From assembly GCA_903813345.2 (NCBI GenBank), contig CAIIXF020000001.1, forward strand, positions 4,218,001-4,282,000: DNA of 64,000 nt. The letters are read 5' to 3'. Each line of letters starts with the position of its first letter. Position 1 is the first letter of the stretch. This document shows positions 1-12,600 of the stretch, one piece after another. Origin of the DNA: Owenia fusiformis. Lineage: Eukaryota > Annelida > Polychaeta > Sabellida > Oweniidae. The translations under genes and the position numbers were made by a program. The notes beneath the pieces were generated by a model. The model ran no database searches. It was not told the DNA's origin and saw only the letters and a program-made list of their open reading frames with translations.

Positions 1-412
1 ATTGGTAAAGCACAAGAACTGACCAATCAGAGGGCTTCATTTTACAGATTATACAATGATACACTATTGTACATAGTTTACTATGCAGGCTGCTTGTGCT
101 GCAGCTTCACCCTTGCTAACTGAGAAACAAATTCAATGTATACATGTTTATATATCAATAAGTATTAAGAGATTCTAAAAGCAAATTATTCAAACAGGAA
201 GAGGGAAAAATCTAGTTTGCTTTCAATTCATTAGATTTGAGGGGTCAAAATATCTATATGGTATCATAAGATTGTTATGTTCAACAACAGAACAGTATTT
301 TTGTTCGATGTGCAAAACCAGCTGAAAGTCTGATTGTGCAAATCTTAAAATGTTCCATAAAAAATAGAACAAGGCACAGGGTAAACAATATCGTACCTAA
401 AACATAGCAGTG

Positions 413-711
413 TGGAATCGCAATGACAAGAATTATCTAAAAACTTCCAAAGGAATCCAAGATGGCCACCGAAAAGTTAATCAGCTCTAGAACTTCTTAT
501 CATGTAACAATTGAGAACATTTGAAGTGAATCTGTCAAGTGGTTTTCCTGGAATCGCGATGACAAGATTTATCTAAAAACTACCAAGATGGCCACCAGAA
601 TGCGAGATGGCCGCTGAAAAGTTAATCAGCTCTAGAACTTCTTACCATGTAACATGTGTAAAAATTTGAAGTAAATCCATTAAGTGGTTTTCCTGGAATC
701 GCAATGACAAG
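413..711. repeat. Tandem duplication, ~140 bp unit
   Basis: Two near-identical units begin at 413 and 549 (each starting TGGAATCGCRATGACAAG), and a third starts at 694 and breaks off after about 18 bases. Each unit contains a 'CAAGATGGCC' motif, a 'GTTAATCAGCTCTAGAACTTC' type block (given here in part) and ends in 'GTGGTTTTCC'. It lies downstream of TCEA exon 3, so in the next TCEA intron. The remainder of 1-934 shows no exon that I recognise. Confidence 0.8.
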
Positions 712-934
712 AAAGTGAGACGCCACCTGTCAAGCTGACGACAATATCGTAGATAAAAATTCTAAAATGTTGCACTAAAAATATATAAAATACCCACACA
801 AAAAATCCAGGGAAAAGCATTGTAGCAAAATATAATGCCAAAATAAAGGACATCAAAGGATACCAACGTGTATCACACTGTATAATTATTGTTGACGGTC
901 GAGAAGTTAAACACATGTTCAAACATATATGTAC

Positions 935-3900
935 CTGGTAAGAGCTTCTTCCAATTCTTGATGAGAGATTTAGCCAATGAGATTACATTTTCATCAGAGC
1001 ATGTCTTCCTGAAGTTGTTAACTGTCATACCAACTCTTGTTTTCTGGAAAATAAAATTCACATACAGTAAAGTAGATACAAACTTTCAAAATATTTCATT
1101 ATCCTTGTGTTCTATAACATAGTGCCACTGGTGTAAAATTATTGAAAACAAACAGTTTAAACAACAGGCCTCCTAGACTTCCAGCAATGCGAACATCAGT
1201 TCTGACCTCATCACGAACTACGTTCCTTGCACTTGAACCATGATTCTCACGTTGCGAAAGTGAAATCTATAGTTGCGCACCACCATTTCCCCGCTCCATG
1301 AACATATTTGCGAGCACGGATCTCTGTGCGCGAGTGGAGAAATATGTTCGGGAACGAGGAAATGGTGGTGTGTGACTAAAGATTTCATGTTCGTGATGTG
1401 AAAATCGTGGTTCGAGTGCAAGGAACGTAGTTCGCGAGGTCAGAGCTGATGTTCGCATTGGTGGAAGTCTAGGAGGCCTGAACAATAAGAATTCTGAGGT
1501 ACGATGGGGTGACAAAAGTACAACAAATATCCATAATTCACCAATTTATGTCTCATTAACATTACAAATATATTATACCTTATATAAATGATCAATGGTA
1601 TTTTATCAAATGGTGAAGTTACTGAAGATTCAAATTCTCTTGAAACTGTTGTTAAGTCTCTGAGTAATATATCTGATTGGTAACTTAATTGTATACACAA
1701 AAATATATATGTACTAATACTTATCAAACTTGTTCAAAAGATACTGTACATGAACATACTAACACTGTACTTACCTGTAGGACCTCTAGAGTCATTGGAA
1801 GTTTCTTGAGAGTTTTCAGGAGATCATAAGCAGAACCGTGCTCCTGCAAATATTTGACGATTAATAAATGTAAGTTAACAGAATCAAATCATTAGATGTA
1901 AATAATTACTCCCAAATATGAGGGTATGATGGCTCCAGCTCAAAAGATCTTGTAATTAGCAGCCCTTTCACTATAGAAATAGCAGCCATTCATCAAAATG
2001 GCATCCTACTAAACAAAGTGTCACATCATAAGGCAATGTACCATGCTTATGAGTATTCATATATCAAATATGAATAAAATCGCTCCACTACTTTTCAAGT
2101 TACAGCGAAAATCTTATAATACCATGTAGCGGCCACCATTTTTCAAGATGGCCACCATGTTTTTTTTAATATTTAGATTTTCAACTTAATCAACATCCTC
2201 TATAATTCTTTTGCATTTAAATCATATTAATGTTACAGTTTGATATGATGTACCTAAAAATTCTGCAAAATTGATACTAAAATGGAAATTGTCTTTCGAG
2301 CAGAACTTGTACTGCCCAGTGATCGTACAAAATGGATGGAGGCGGATTAGGAGATTTCTGCAAGAAAACTCAACAAATTTGGAAGATTTATTTTTTCAAC
2401 AGAAAATTTACAACTAAATTGCCAAATGAATAGGCGCAGTGCATGGCAAAATATGTTAGGTATTCTGGTATTTTTTTTTTGAACTGATACCCTTCTAAGA
2501 TATGAGATTTATTAAAAAAGGCGCATCATCACCAAAGTGCAAAAGTCAATGTTTTTGCTATAAATCGGGCAACAATGGTCTACACGACCTGTAATAAATA
2601 GGAATAAGGGACGTTATTATCACAATACTAATGACATTGCTCACTTTTTAAAGTTAGTTTCCATGCATTATACAAAAAATAATCGAAATAAATTAATATT
2701 AGATGGAGGGGGGAGTGGATAGACTGTATCCTTCGTCTGAATAAATATTCAGACTGTAAGTCACCTATTGTAAAATGTGGTGTTGTATAAATGTTACAAA
2801 TAAGTTTGTTTAATGATAGAATGATTACCTTATAAAGAACTCACAATATTATTTTTTCGTATATTGTCCTCTTACTGAAGATATTCATAAAATGTACAGA
2901 CACTTCTTGTAGCGAAGCCATTGATTAGGTCAAGCCATTTTGGCAATGCCAATTCTCACGATTAACGAGATTTAGCCAGTGACGTCAGTCTATTTGTAAA
3001 CAAATAACACGTGGAGCGGGAGCAACATTACGGAAGCGTATTGCTAAATTCCATTTGTGCGGGAATTTATTAGATCTAGTCATTTATTATCATTATCCCG
3101 ATTAATTTTCTTCATTTATAGTAAATAGAGCGGAAATATTCATGAAGAAGGCCGAGGTAATCAAATGTGTTGTCAAAGTTCAAAATTTGCATATCTCGTT
3201 TGGATCTCGTGAACTCAAACGTCCTTGACATTGATTTCGCGATCTACTTATGAACACATCCTGAAGTTTCGGTGAGTCTGAACATTTCATTATTTTATAT
3301 CAACTTGTACCCGCCTTATACAAATATTTTTGCTTCTAGTTTAAGATGAACATCTCTTCAACATATTCACCAATTTTCAAGGTGAACATTCTTATAATAA
3401 ACGAGAAATTAATGTGCAAAAAATATCACCGCGATTTCCACAGGAAATATATCAATCATAACAGACCGAATATTATATTCGGTCTGTTGGATACATACTA
3501 GGGGAGTGGATGGAGGGGGGGGGGGAGATAACGTGTATATAAGACATTCTGAAGAATTCTGCTAAGATCAGTATCGATATGTTGTTGCCTTCATTGTCGT
3601 GTTTGGCTGCGCTCCACAATGTAACCTAGCAGGATGGATGACATAGAACAAACTGATACGTAGACACATGGTTACATTTCATTATTTCGTTATTTTAACC
3701 ATATGAACTTATAAAACTAGAATTTCTGTTTTATCTTTAGCAACCACATACACCAAAGTTCGTTGCATCTCCCCTAATGTCAACATGTGGAGTAATGTCA
3801 ACATTGTGAAAATTCTGGCTACGGGCCTGGCCCTTCCTTATCAAATAAAACACACTGACAAGCGATAAACTTAACAAAGTTCATAATCAAACTTTGGGCT

Positions 3901-4097
3901 TCTTCATATTTTCTGTTGTTCCCGGGCCTACGGTGCAAACGCATGGATCCTGTATGACTACAATGTAAAAGATTCAAAATAAACAAAAAATCCATTTTTC
4001 GTGATTTCTAAAGATTAGATTTACTCACCGAAGCATTGTCTTCAATCAGTTTTTCAAGCTTTTTACGAATCTTGATGACATCTTCTTCGCAGCTCAT
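935..4097 (-). CDS. TCEA1-like: Transcription elongation factor TFIIS, N-terminal exons (partial gene)
   Basis: TFIIS rescues backtracked RNA polymerase II in the nucleus by stimulating transcript cleavage. Three coding exons are visible on the minus strand: 4029-4097 (start ATG at 4097; [17 protein letters not shown]...), 1775-1843 ([19 protein letters not shown]...) and 935-1043 ([14 protein letters not shown]... to NWKKLLP). All joints are phase 0 and exon 3 ends in phase 1. Together they give about 82 residues matching the TFIIS N-terminal (LW/TND) helical bundle: the '[12 protein letters not shown]', '[12 protein letters not shown]' and '[12 protein letters not shown]' blocks are hallmarks. 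The central domain and the C-terminal zinc ribbon with its acidic hairpin must lie left of the window. MED26 and elongin A share this fold, but start position and block spacing fit TFIIS best. Intron 2 holds a foldback element (1165-1480). Confidence 0.9.
1165..1480. mobile_element. 316 bp foldback/MITE, CAGGCCT ends, 5-bp target duplication
   Basis: Almost the whole element is one long inverted repeat: the left arm starts CAGGCCTCCTAGACTTCC and the right arm ends with its complement, with the arms matching (imperfectly) to near the centre around 1320. It is flanked by AACAA at 1160-1164 and at 1481-1485, a likely target-site duplication. It sits in intron 2 of the TCEA gene. No coding capacity. 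Confidence 0.8.
1844..4028. other. TCEA intron 1
   Basis: About 2.2 kb without a recognisable exon. It holds a region with a 'CAAGATGGCCACC' motif near 2150, a perfect hairpin at 3460-3488 (14-base arms around one base) and a poly-G run near 3516-3530. Nothing else supported. Confidence 0.6.
3460..3488. repeat. Perfect 14-bp hairpin, 1-nt loop
   Basis: AACAGACCGAATAT is followed after one T by its exact reverse complement. It lies in TCEA intron 1. No T-run or other terminator context; function unknown. Confidence 0.7.
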
Positions 4098-4629
4098 ATT
4101 GGTCTGTATCAGTTATTTAGTCAAACAATGTTAAAATCAACAATTTGCACTAATTGTTCGCTGGATGGAAATTTCTAGTTTTCAATATGGCGGCAATGGG
4201 AAGCCTATTCCCGCGAGAATTGGGATAGACCGAGACTTAATTATTGCGGGAAATTTAAAACTTTTAAAGTTTCTGTAGACTTTTCATCGCGACTAAGTTC
4301 TAAGTTCTAAGACTAAGTTCCAATTATTCTGGGCTACCCAGGTATTCCGACTATTGACGAATTATTCGCTCAAATGGCAGCCACTCAACCAGAGTCGAGA
4401 AGTTCAGCGACTCACAATCATGTACAGGGCTATTAGACTAACTTCACAATCACTATAAGTAAACTCAGAATACTTGGGTCAAGTCTACATCTATCTTAAT
4501 CCTTGGTAACGTCCTTATTGCATGGGCATCACATTAGTTTTGGAGGCTAGGCTTTACCAAATTCATTTTAAAAATGGTTTAAAGTGTATGTACATTAAAA
4601 GCGGGTTAAAATGAAACAGTCTAGCCAGA

Positions 4630-4842
4630 AGTGTTCCATACAAAAGTCAAACAACCAGGGATCTGACACTCCTCAATGGGTACGGAAGGCCTTTGGGTAC
4701 GAAGCAACCACATACATAAAATGTTATGACTGGTTTCATTAACTTAATTTCAAGAGTCATATCCTGGAAGAAACAAATTGAATTGAAATCACCGGTGAGT
4801 GTCAGATCCCCAGTTGTTTGACTTTTGCACCATGGAACATTC
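4630..4842. mobile_element. 213 bp MITE with ~45 bp terminal inverted repeats
   Basis: The left end (AGTGTTCCATACAAAAGTC...) and the right end (...GACTTTTGCACCATGGAACATT) are imperfect reverse complements extending through a 'GGGATCTGACACTC' block. The interior is non-coding. It lies about 530 bp upstream of the TCEA start codon. Confidence 0.7.
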
Positions 4843-5515
4843 CTGATCAATAGAATATATAAAATATTTAGGCTGGGTCTCAATTTCAGGAATATGCCTC
4901 AATTTTTGAAAAAATGGGCTTCGATTTGATAAATGGGTCCATATTTTCAAAAGTTGGGTCAAAATTTACAAAAAGGGCCAACATTTCAGGGCTTACATTT
5001 TCCCTGCAAAATTATTTGCTTGAATTCATATAGGCCTATTGAGATTATTTAATTGAATTCATAAATTATGTGCTTTTCACACATAGCTAGCCAAGGTGTG
5101 TCAGTATTTCATTTAACTGCAGTGCATTATATCACCAATAACCGCATCCAAGGTCACTCTTTATGTGGCTGTCAAGGTGACAACGTGATTCTACTGATTG
5201 AAATTTGAAATTGATGCTTTTCCAACTTGACCCTTGTAAAAAGTTTCATTGAAAATATGTTCTTTTAGTGATTTCGTATATTTTAAGTGACATGGTAGAG
5301 AATATTTTGCGAAGCGTGAAAAGAATTTAAGCCCAAGAATGCAATTTGTGGAATGACCATTCCTTATTGGCATTGTTTCCCAAAATTAACACTCAATGCT
5401 GTGCATTTCGTGCACATTTTGGAAAGCAACACCTTTAAGGAATGGTCATTCCCCATTGGTTTTAGTCCAGGGCTTAAATCCTTAATTAATATATACGGTC
5501 CCCGATGGGTTCAAT

Positions 5516-5545
5516 CATGGGCATTCAACTAGTTGAATGCCCATG
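5516..5545. repeat. 30-bp perfect palindrome without spacer
   Basis: The sequence from CATGGGCATTCAACT to AGTTGAATGCCCATG reads identically on both strands, centred on ACTAGT. It is bordered by a short direct repeat GGTTCAATC / GGTTCAATC. Intergenic; may be the core of a small transposon relic. Confidence 0.75.
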
Positions 5546-7029
5546 GTTCAATCAAATTATGGCTCGACAGGTATCCTAATCTCAGGTCGGGTACCTTTTT
5601 TCCCCTTTGGTACTGCAATGGACTCATATTTTGCATTTTGGTATGACAAATTTTGTTTTTTGATGATTTAGCTTTACTACAGGGTCATACCTAGCAATGG
5701 TGTGGCTTTGGTCTATTCTTGATATTTTGGTATGGTTACTGAGCCATTTCAATGTTGGTAGGGCAACCCATACTATTGACCAGTAGGCATGGGGACAAAT
5801 TGATATTTGTTGATCCAGTTTAGGTCAACCTTTACATGAAGAGAACCCAGGGGATACAATCTATATACCTAATGTAGATACAATACTTAGACTCTAAAGT
5901 GAATAAACAAATATAGATTTCATTACATGTGTTTATTATATATAATCAATAGTGAAAATAATTTAGACATGTACATGAAATACAATAAGGCCCAACCAAA
6001 CATGAGGGTTGCCTAATCCTTTTTTCAAGAAAATTCATACCATATTGGTGGGAAAAATTGTGCTAAGGATTTCAAAACATCTTGTGTCTATAAGGCCTGA
6101 GTTGAAGTTTAGTTAGTTTGATAAATACTTTTCACCCTGAAGAGGAAAACAAGGACTTTAGTTTCAGATAATGAATGTGGATGACTCAATCCGAATAGCA
6201 GTTTTAATTTGTGCGGCCAATGTTGATGGATGGACGGACCAAAAAGGTTGGCTCATCCATAAATCTAATGTGCCATATGATATAAATTGAAATATATTCA
6301 TTAGAATTAATTGATCGGACGGATTTTCTACTACCAGAATTTCTAGCAATAATACCCCTTGTTAAATGTTCATGGTTACCTCTTTTAAAGGCTGACCAAT
6401 CAGATGAGTCAGCCTTTGAAAGAGTAAGTTCATGGGCATTAGGATATTATTAATTTCAAAATCGTAGACATGGGTAATTTTTTCAAATGAAATTATTGAT
6501 TTTTGTCAACAAAAGTGTGATCCAAGCAATTCTTGAAATGTCTCAGTAGTGACACTCATTTTCTAATAAATTCTATTGATGATGATATAAAGAAAAATCA
6601 CTGAACACACTCTAAAACACATGTCTGATTTGAATTATGCATTTCCGATGGAAACAAGTTTAATATCACAAATGTATGGAATGTCTCACATTTTAATTGT
6701 CTTTACAAGACAGAATCCTATAAGGATAGTAGTGTCAGAATTCTGTAATTGAACAGATCTACAGTTAGTTTAATTAAAAAAAAAAAAATTCATCCTACAG
6801 GACCATATCGATTATAATATACTGTTACAATGCTATCATTAAGACACCAACTAATATAATATTAATTTATGATCTAGAATATCATGATCAATACATTAAG
6901 TCAAAACATAATTTTATATTTCTACACAGAAATGATTTCATAGTTATTGTGATATTCATAGGATATCGTGTCAAAATAAAACTGGTATTCTTGAAACCAA
7001 TGATTAAGAGACTTGCTTCTTGGCTCAAA

Positions 7030-7175
7030 ACGAGGCTGGTAGTATCATGATACACTCATGATATGATTTTCATCCACACATGGATATTGATATCTGCACT
7101 CTCTCACTACACTCACTTGTCAAGATATCACATCTATTCATGGATAAAAATATCACTCATAAATCATAGAATATC
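7030..7175. repeat. Diverged member of the GATATC-rich hairpin family
   Basis: Shares blocks such as 'TGATATGATTTTCATCCAC', 'GGATATTGATATCTGCACTC' and 'CTCATAAATCATAGAATATCC' with the palindrome at 60839-60972, in the same arm-loop-arm order, but with many substitutions. Confidence 0.65.
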
Positions 7176-7682
7176 CTAAATATATACATGTATATATGTA
7201 CAGGTTTGTACAAATAGTCTCAGATTTTGCAAGTTCACTTATAATTTGAACTAGAGATTTTGCAAGAAATATTCCCAACCTTACAATTATCTTTAAGCAA
7301 GGATCAAGCGGCCATGAAAGTAATTTCAGAAAAAATATTGATATTTTTCAAAAAGATAAATGGATTACGAAATCTCTCTATCACCTTTCAACTGAACTTA
7401 TTTTATAAGTGAAACTGCAAAATAGCAGTCTAATGTGATTTATATCATTTTTCAAATTCATCTAAGGCACCAATAAGTGCTGAGCCCTATCTTATGGCTA
7501 AATCTTTTCTAAGACCAGATACATTTTGTGATTTTCGCAGCAAATGGAAAAAATAGCTGTATAGTGGCATAATAAAATACTCTTGTATTCATTATTGAGC
7601 CAAGGAGTCCTGCACCAGGCCTTAAATTCCATCATGATACATTTCCTTACCTTGTAGTTGTAATGAAGATGTGCATATTATC

Positions 7683-7827
7683 CAAGTCAAGACCATAGGC
7701 TAAAGAGCAATAGAAATAATGTTTAAATAAAGATGGCAGTAGAATCAATCTGTTTTAGATAATATTCTACCACTGCTGCCATCTTTATATCAGCCTAAAA
7801 CCTATGGTTGAGACCCGAGGACTTGAA
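7683..7827. repeat. 145 bp inverted repeat
   Basis: Left arm 'CAAGTCAAGACCATAGGCT' and 'AAGATGGCAGTAGAAT'; right arm 'ATTCTACCACTGCTGCCATCTT' type sequence and 'CCTATGGTTGAGACC...GACTTG'. The arms pair with interruptions and the centre is at about 7757. Non-coding. Confidence 0.65.
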
Positions 7828-9628
7828 ACAAGACTATGTCGATACATATTATGTATGTGAAAACTGCATAGTTTAAACACCATTAAAACAATTGATATAA
7901 CATGTGTAAGAACAGGCAGTCCCTTGCATGTACAATGTTTTGAGCTAAACACCTATCAATCATACTTTTGACTAAGTCAACTACAAATGTATATTACTGT
8001 TACATAGAAATTCAGTATCTACCCTTTGGCTCATTAACTAGTACACCAATACTCTCTGACTAGTGACTAGTATCATTTTCAATCATTTGACATCATTTTG
8101 TTCAAACTACCTGGGAACACCTGAGCTCTGAACTAATAATATGTTTACTCATTCACATATTGTAGCTAAATCTATGTGGCTTTGAGAAGAAGAGATACCC
8201 CTTAGTTCATGGTTAAATTCATAATTACCACTTCTGGGCATCACCTTTGTTTCTCACAAAATTTCCACCATCTTTTATCTGAATATCACTCATCGATGTG
8301 ATGTTTTAATCGGTAAACACATATTCCTTACATCTCTTTTATCTTGATGTGATATCTTCAGATAATGAAATAACAAGCTATGATATTGCTTAACACACCA
8401 GAAATACAAGCATATCAGCAACTATAGTGGTCATCATGAAAATATGACAATGATTGAAACAATTGCATATTTGGGATACCTGATGAGTACATGTTACATG
8501 TACAGACATGTAAGAATGGCACCATCCTGTGGGCTGAAAAGGTGAGAATTTATGATAAATAAATTATGAGATATTTATCATGGATGAGTAACTATACCCT
8601 AATTAATCAAAAAGAATAACTTCAATTGCTTATAATAAAATAATTATCTGAGTTAAATCAAAAGTGTTAACAAACATGACAGTCCGCATTTGTGCAAAAA
8701 TAACATCCAGCAAAAACAGTAATACCCAGTAAGCTGAAACTTGCATTGCGTCTAACAAAAAGATAGATATCTCCAAATGTTGGAGCTGGGACTAATAGTG
8801 TAAATAACAAGTCAAGACCCCATGAAATGGATATGAGTATTGCGTCAGAAGAATGGGAGCTTTTATTTGTCACAAAACTGTAGGTGGATGACTTGTAGAT
8901 GGATAATTGGAGATTCTATAGGTTCACCATGTCAGCCAAAAAAGTACCATAAAATATATGGTACATCTGATAGTCAAGAATGGATTAATATAAATCTAAA
9001 CTGAACAAAAATGTGGCATCCTACACCAAGATCCCCTATTACAATAATCACTGTGTTTTGTCATGAACTGGTATGGTAGCTTATTTTTCTTTTTCTTGAA
9101 CTTCTTAGGGTTCAGATAAAAGGTTTAGGCAAAGGTCATGTAAAAATATCATAATATTAATCACAGAAAAATTACAAAGTGTATTTTGATGACATCCTTG
9201 TTATGTCTTTATGGGGTCAGAGGGGGTCTTGAATGGATGGTACATTTGGTTAAAACATACTTTACAAAAAGCTATGTTCCTAACCAGGAAAGCGAACCTT
9301 CAGATAGGTGGCTAGGGGCATGCTGCTTATTGGACATATTGTCTAAATGTCATGGCAGTGCAATGGATATCCTGTACTAAAACTGGGAATAAGTGACCCA
9401 ATTATACCTTCAGAGTGAATTAATTTTAAAATAAAGTGTGTCTTATGGAATGTCTTTTTGTTGTCCTTCATGTGAACATCATGTCAACACATTACACTGG
9501 AATAAAATGTCTTCTCTTTAAATGTTTCACAAGGGAAACCCATTTCTAATTTCCTTTCACAACTCCAATCATAACTCATCATAATGGAGAACAGAATTTG
9601 ACATTCAACGACACCTCACAATGGCCTG

Positions 9629-12600
9629 CTATTCCTTCGCTTCAGGAATTTCATTGTCATCTACAATCAGTGAATGAATTAGTCCTTCTCTCCTGTTTCC
9701 ACTAGATATGGCTTTTATATAAGCACTTTTGTTGCCTAATGTAAAATGTGTCTCTGTGCCGTCATCTACAAATTCACCCTGGAACAAAACACATAGCATG
9801 TTATTTATTGGAGGTTTAGGATATCAGACAGACCCACAAATATGAAAAGTTAGGTACAAGATTAGATAGATATAGGCCTATCTGATATAAAACATCCCAA
9901 TGGATGCATCCAATACGTATTTAGGAGTTGAGTATTAAGAATGTCTGAACATAGAACAATAAATGCCCCAATTGATTTCAATTGACTAACTGAATGGCAA
10001 GAATCATAAACAAAATCAAAAATGAACATTTAAACCTACAATACTGATAATGAGAGACAATTGAGCTGCAAATGTAGTTGCACGACAATGTGCTGTAAAT
10101 GTAGTTGCATGACAATGTGCTGTAAATGTAATTGCATGACAATGCATGAATGGTACACGATATGGAATTATAAAGCAATAGATGTCAAATTGACAAATCA
10201 TTAGTTATTAGTCTAAAAACAGATCTCAAACAATGTAGGTAAATGCGTCATAACAATCACATTAACAAATAATAAATATCCCACTTTATTACAGGGTGAG
10301 CCAAAAAAACGTAACTGAAACAAATGTTAATACCTTAGCTTATATTTGCGAATGTAAATGGTGGCTAGCACCTACCAGATTAACATTAAAGCAACTCATT
10401 TAAATATGAATACTGTAGATTGGGTTAATTTGGCGCCCGCTTTAATTTGGCGAATTTGGCGAAATTGAAAAATTCGCCAATATAAATCTTCGTCAAAATT
10501 TAGAATGAATCCCCGGGAATTATCTAGGGTATTTCGTCGAGTGTATTTAGGTCACTTCCGGTTGAGTTTTTTCCAAAAATATGAAAAAATGTCTCTCATA
10601 TATTGGCTCAGAACTGGTCAGTCACTTATTAATACTCAGGGAAAAACTAGAAAGGAAAAGTGCAGTATAGTAGCAGCATCAATCGAGGTGCAAAATGTAA
10701 AGGATGATCTCACAAAAATGTACAAACGTGGTGAATATTGCCAGTGGTCCTCAAAAGAAAAAATTAACATAAAATTCGCAAACAACGCGTAAGTTAATTA
10801 AATTTTTTTTTGCATATCTGCCAAATTAAATAGCTGCCAATATGCCAAAAATGGCAAAATCGCCAAATTAAGTAGCGCCAAATTAACCCAATCTACAGTA
10901 GTACCTGCCACTATTCCATTCATATTCAAATTAGTTGGTTAAAAAATAGTAGGCTAATCTGGTAGCCACTAGCCGTTGTATTCGTGAATACAAGCTTAGT
11001 CATCCAGTATGGGTTATAACTCATATTTGGCACAATTAAACTTTGTTCAATGTTGTTTCATTCAACTAAGTTTCATTGGTCAATTTCCAATAGTCATGAT
11101 GTCATGGCAATGACACAAGATATCTGTGAATGTGTAGTCAGAAAATTTCACTTGATGTGTTCAAGTTTGCCTCAAAAGTCAAGACGGGCATTTTGAGCAT
11201 GCCTTGTGAAATAGCCATAAAATTATCACCTTTTGGAATAGACCAATGAAATAATGGTTGAATGAGAGATCATTTTACAAGGTTCAACTAAGCCAAATAT
11301 AACTTGAAACCCATACTGAATGACTGAGTTATTAAGATTTGTTTGGGTTACCTTTTTTGGCTCACCCTGTATGAGTAAAAATAACACAATTGTACCAACA
11401 CTAAAATAATAACTTTATATCAAATGAATGTAAATATTTAAAATGATTTCCCTTTGATGAAAATATGATACAAAATGAATAGTATGAGGTGAATGGGACA
11501 ACTTGGTAAAGGGTTGAGTACCAAAATTATATGCTTAAAATAAACATGTATTTCATTAAAAGTGAAATCCTGGGAGCAGAATTTCCCTCTCCTGGAATAA
11601 GCCAGACTCAGGGTATATGTACAGCATGGGAACACCTCTCTCAGGTGAACACTTCAAACACAGAACATTTCATATGGCTTCAGTTTTGGATGTTATTTTA
11701 CTTTTATGAGGTGAACAGTTGAACACTTTCAGGTGATTCTGACTAGAATGTTCACTTTAGACAGGTTTTACTGCATTCCATATCATGAGCTATTACACTT
11801 ATAACTTACCGTTGACTCTACTCTTTGACCATTCACCCAGACATCTAAAGTATCTTTTTCTGGAAATACAGCATAATAGCTATTTAATTACATACAGAAT
11901 TTCTCATGCAGCAATCAGTTTTAAAAGATTGGTTAAGATTGAACCCATAGTCAATAGTCAATACAAAACATGGGGAGAATGGGAAAGCACTTATATAATT
12001 CAATACTTAGATCCGATCAAGCTTCAGCAACATAATGAAATAGAAATGATAATAGAAGGGGCATTGTTTTAGCACATAATGGAGAACTTGATGGGGTATT
12101 TAATAGCTATAGAAGAGAAAACAATACACTGTATGAAATATGGAATACCCAACCTTTACTATAGTAATACTATTAATCATTTTATCCGATAATGCATTTT
12201 GATCTGACACCTTAATAACATTCACAATAGATCTACATTATCTGATAAATATGATTAATAATAAGAATATATCTTTGGCGATATAGAGCATTGTTTTACT
12301 AAGTTCAATAACATGCCTACCAATAACTGAACTAAGTCGTGAAATCTAAATCAATAAAAGAACATGATCTAGAGAATACGCCATCAATAAATTATATCTT
12401 AATGTCATTTTACACAATGTATGTAAGCCTTGAATTATATTATTGGTTACTTTACAATCTATCTATGGCGTGACAAAAATTGTTTTATGCTTCAGACTTA
12501 CTAACATGATGCAATTTCATTAATGAACAAGTTATAGTATGCGTCAAGGTCTAGATGTTTTTGGTCAATCATTTTATACTGACAGTACGAAACATATAAA

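Larger units (their letters stand above)
4098..9628. other. TCEA-FAIM intergenic region
   Basis: 5.5 kb between the TCEA start codon and the FAIM stop codon. I see no credible coding exon. It contains a 213 bp MITE (4630-4842), a 30-bp perfect palindrome (5516-5545), a diverged hairpin-family copy (about 7030-7175) and a 145 bp inverted repeat (7683-7827). The FAIM 3'UTR should occupy the right end; I could not place its poly(A) site. Confidence 0.6.

Noticed and set aside
10505-10792. 95-codon plus-strand frame inside a MITE
   Set aside because: The second MITE copy (37556-37990) has deletions and substitutions that break it; no known domain.
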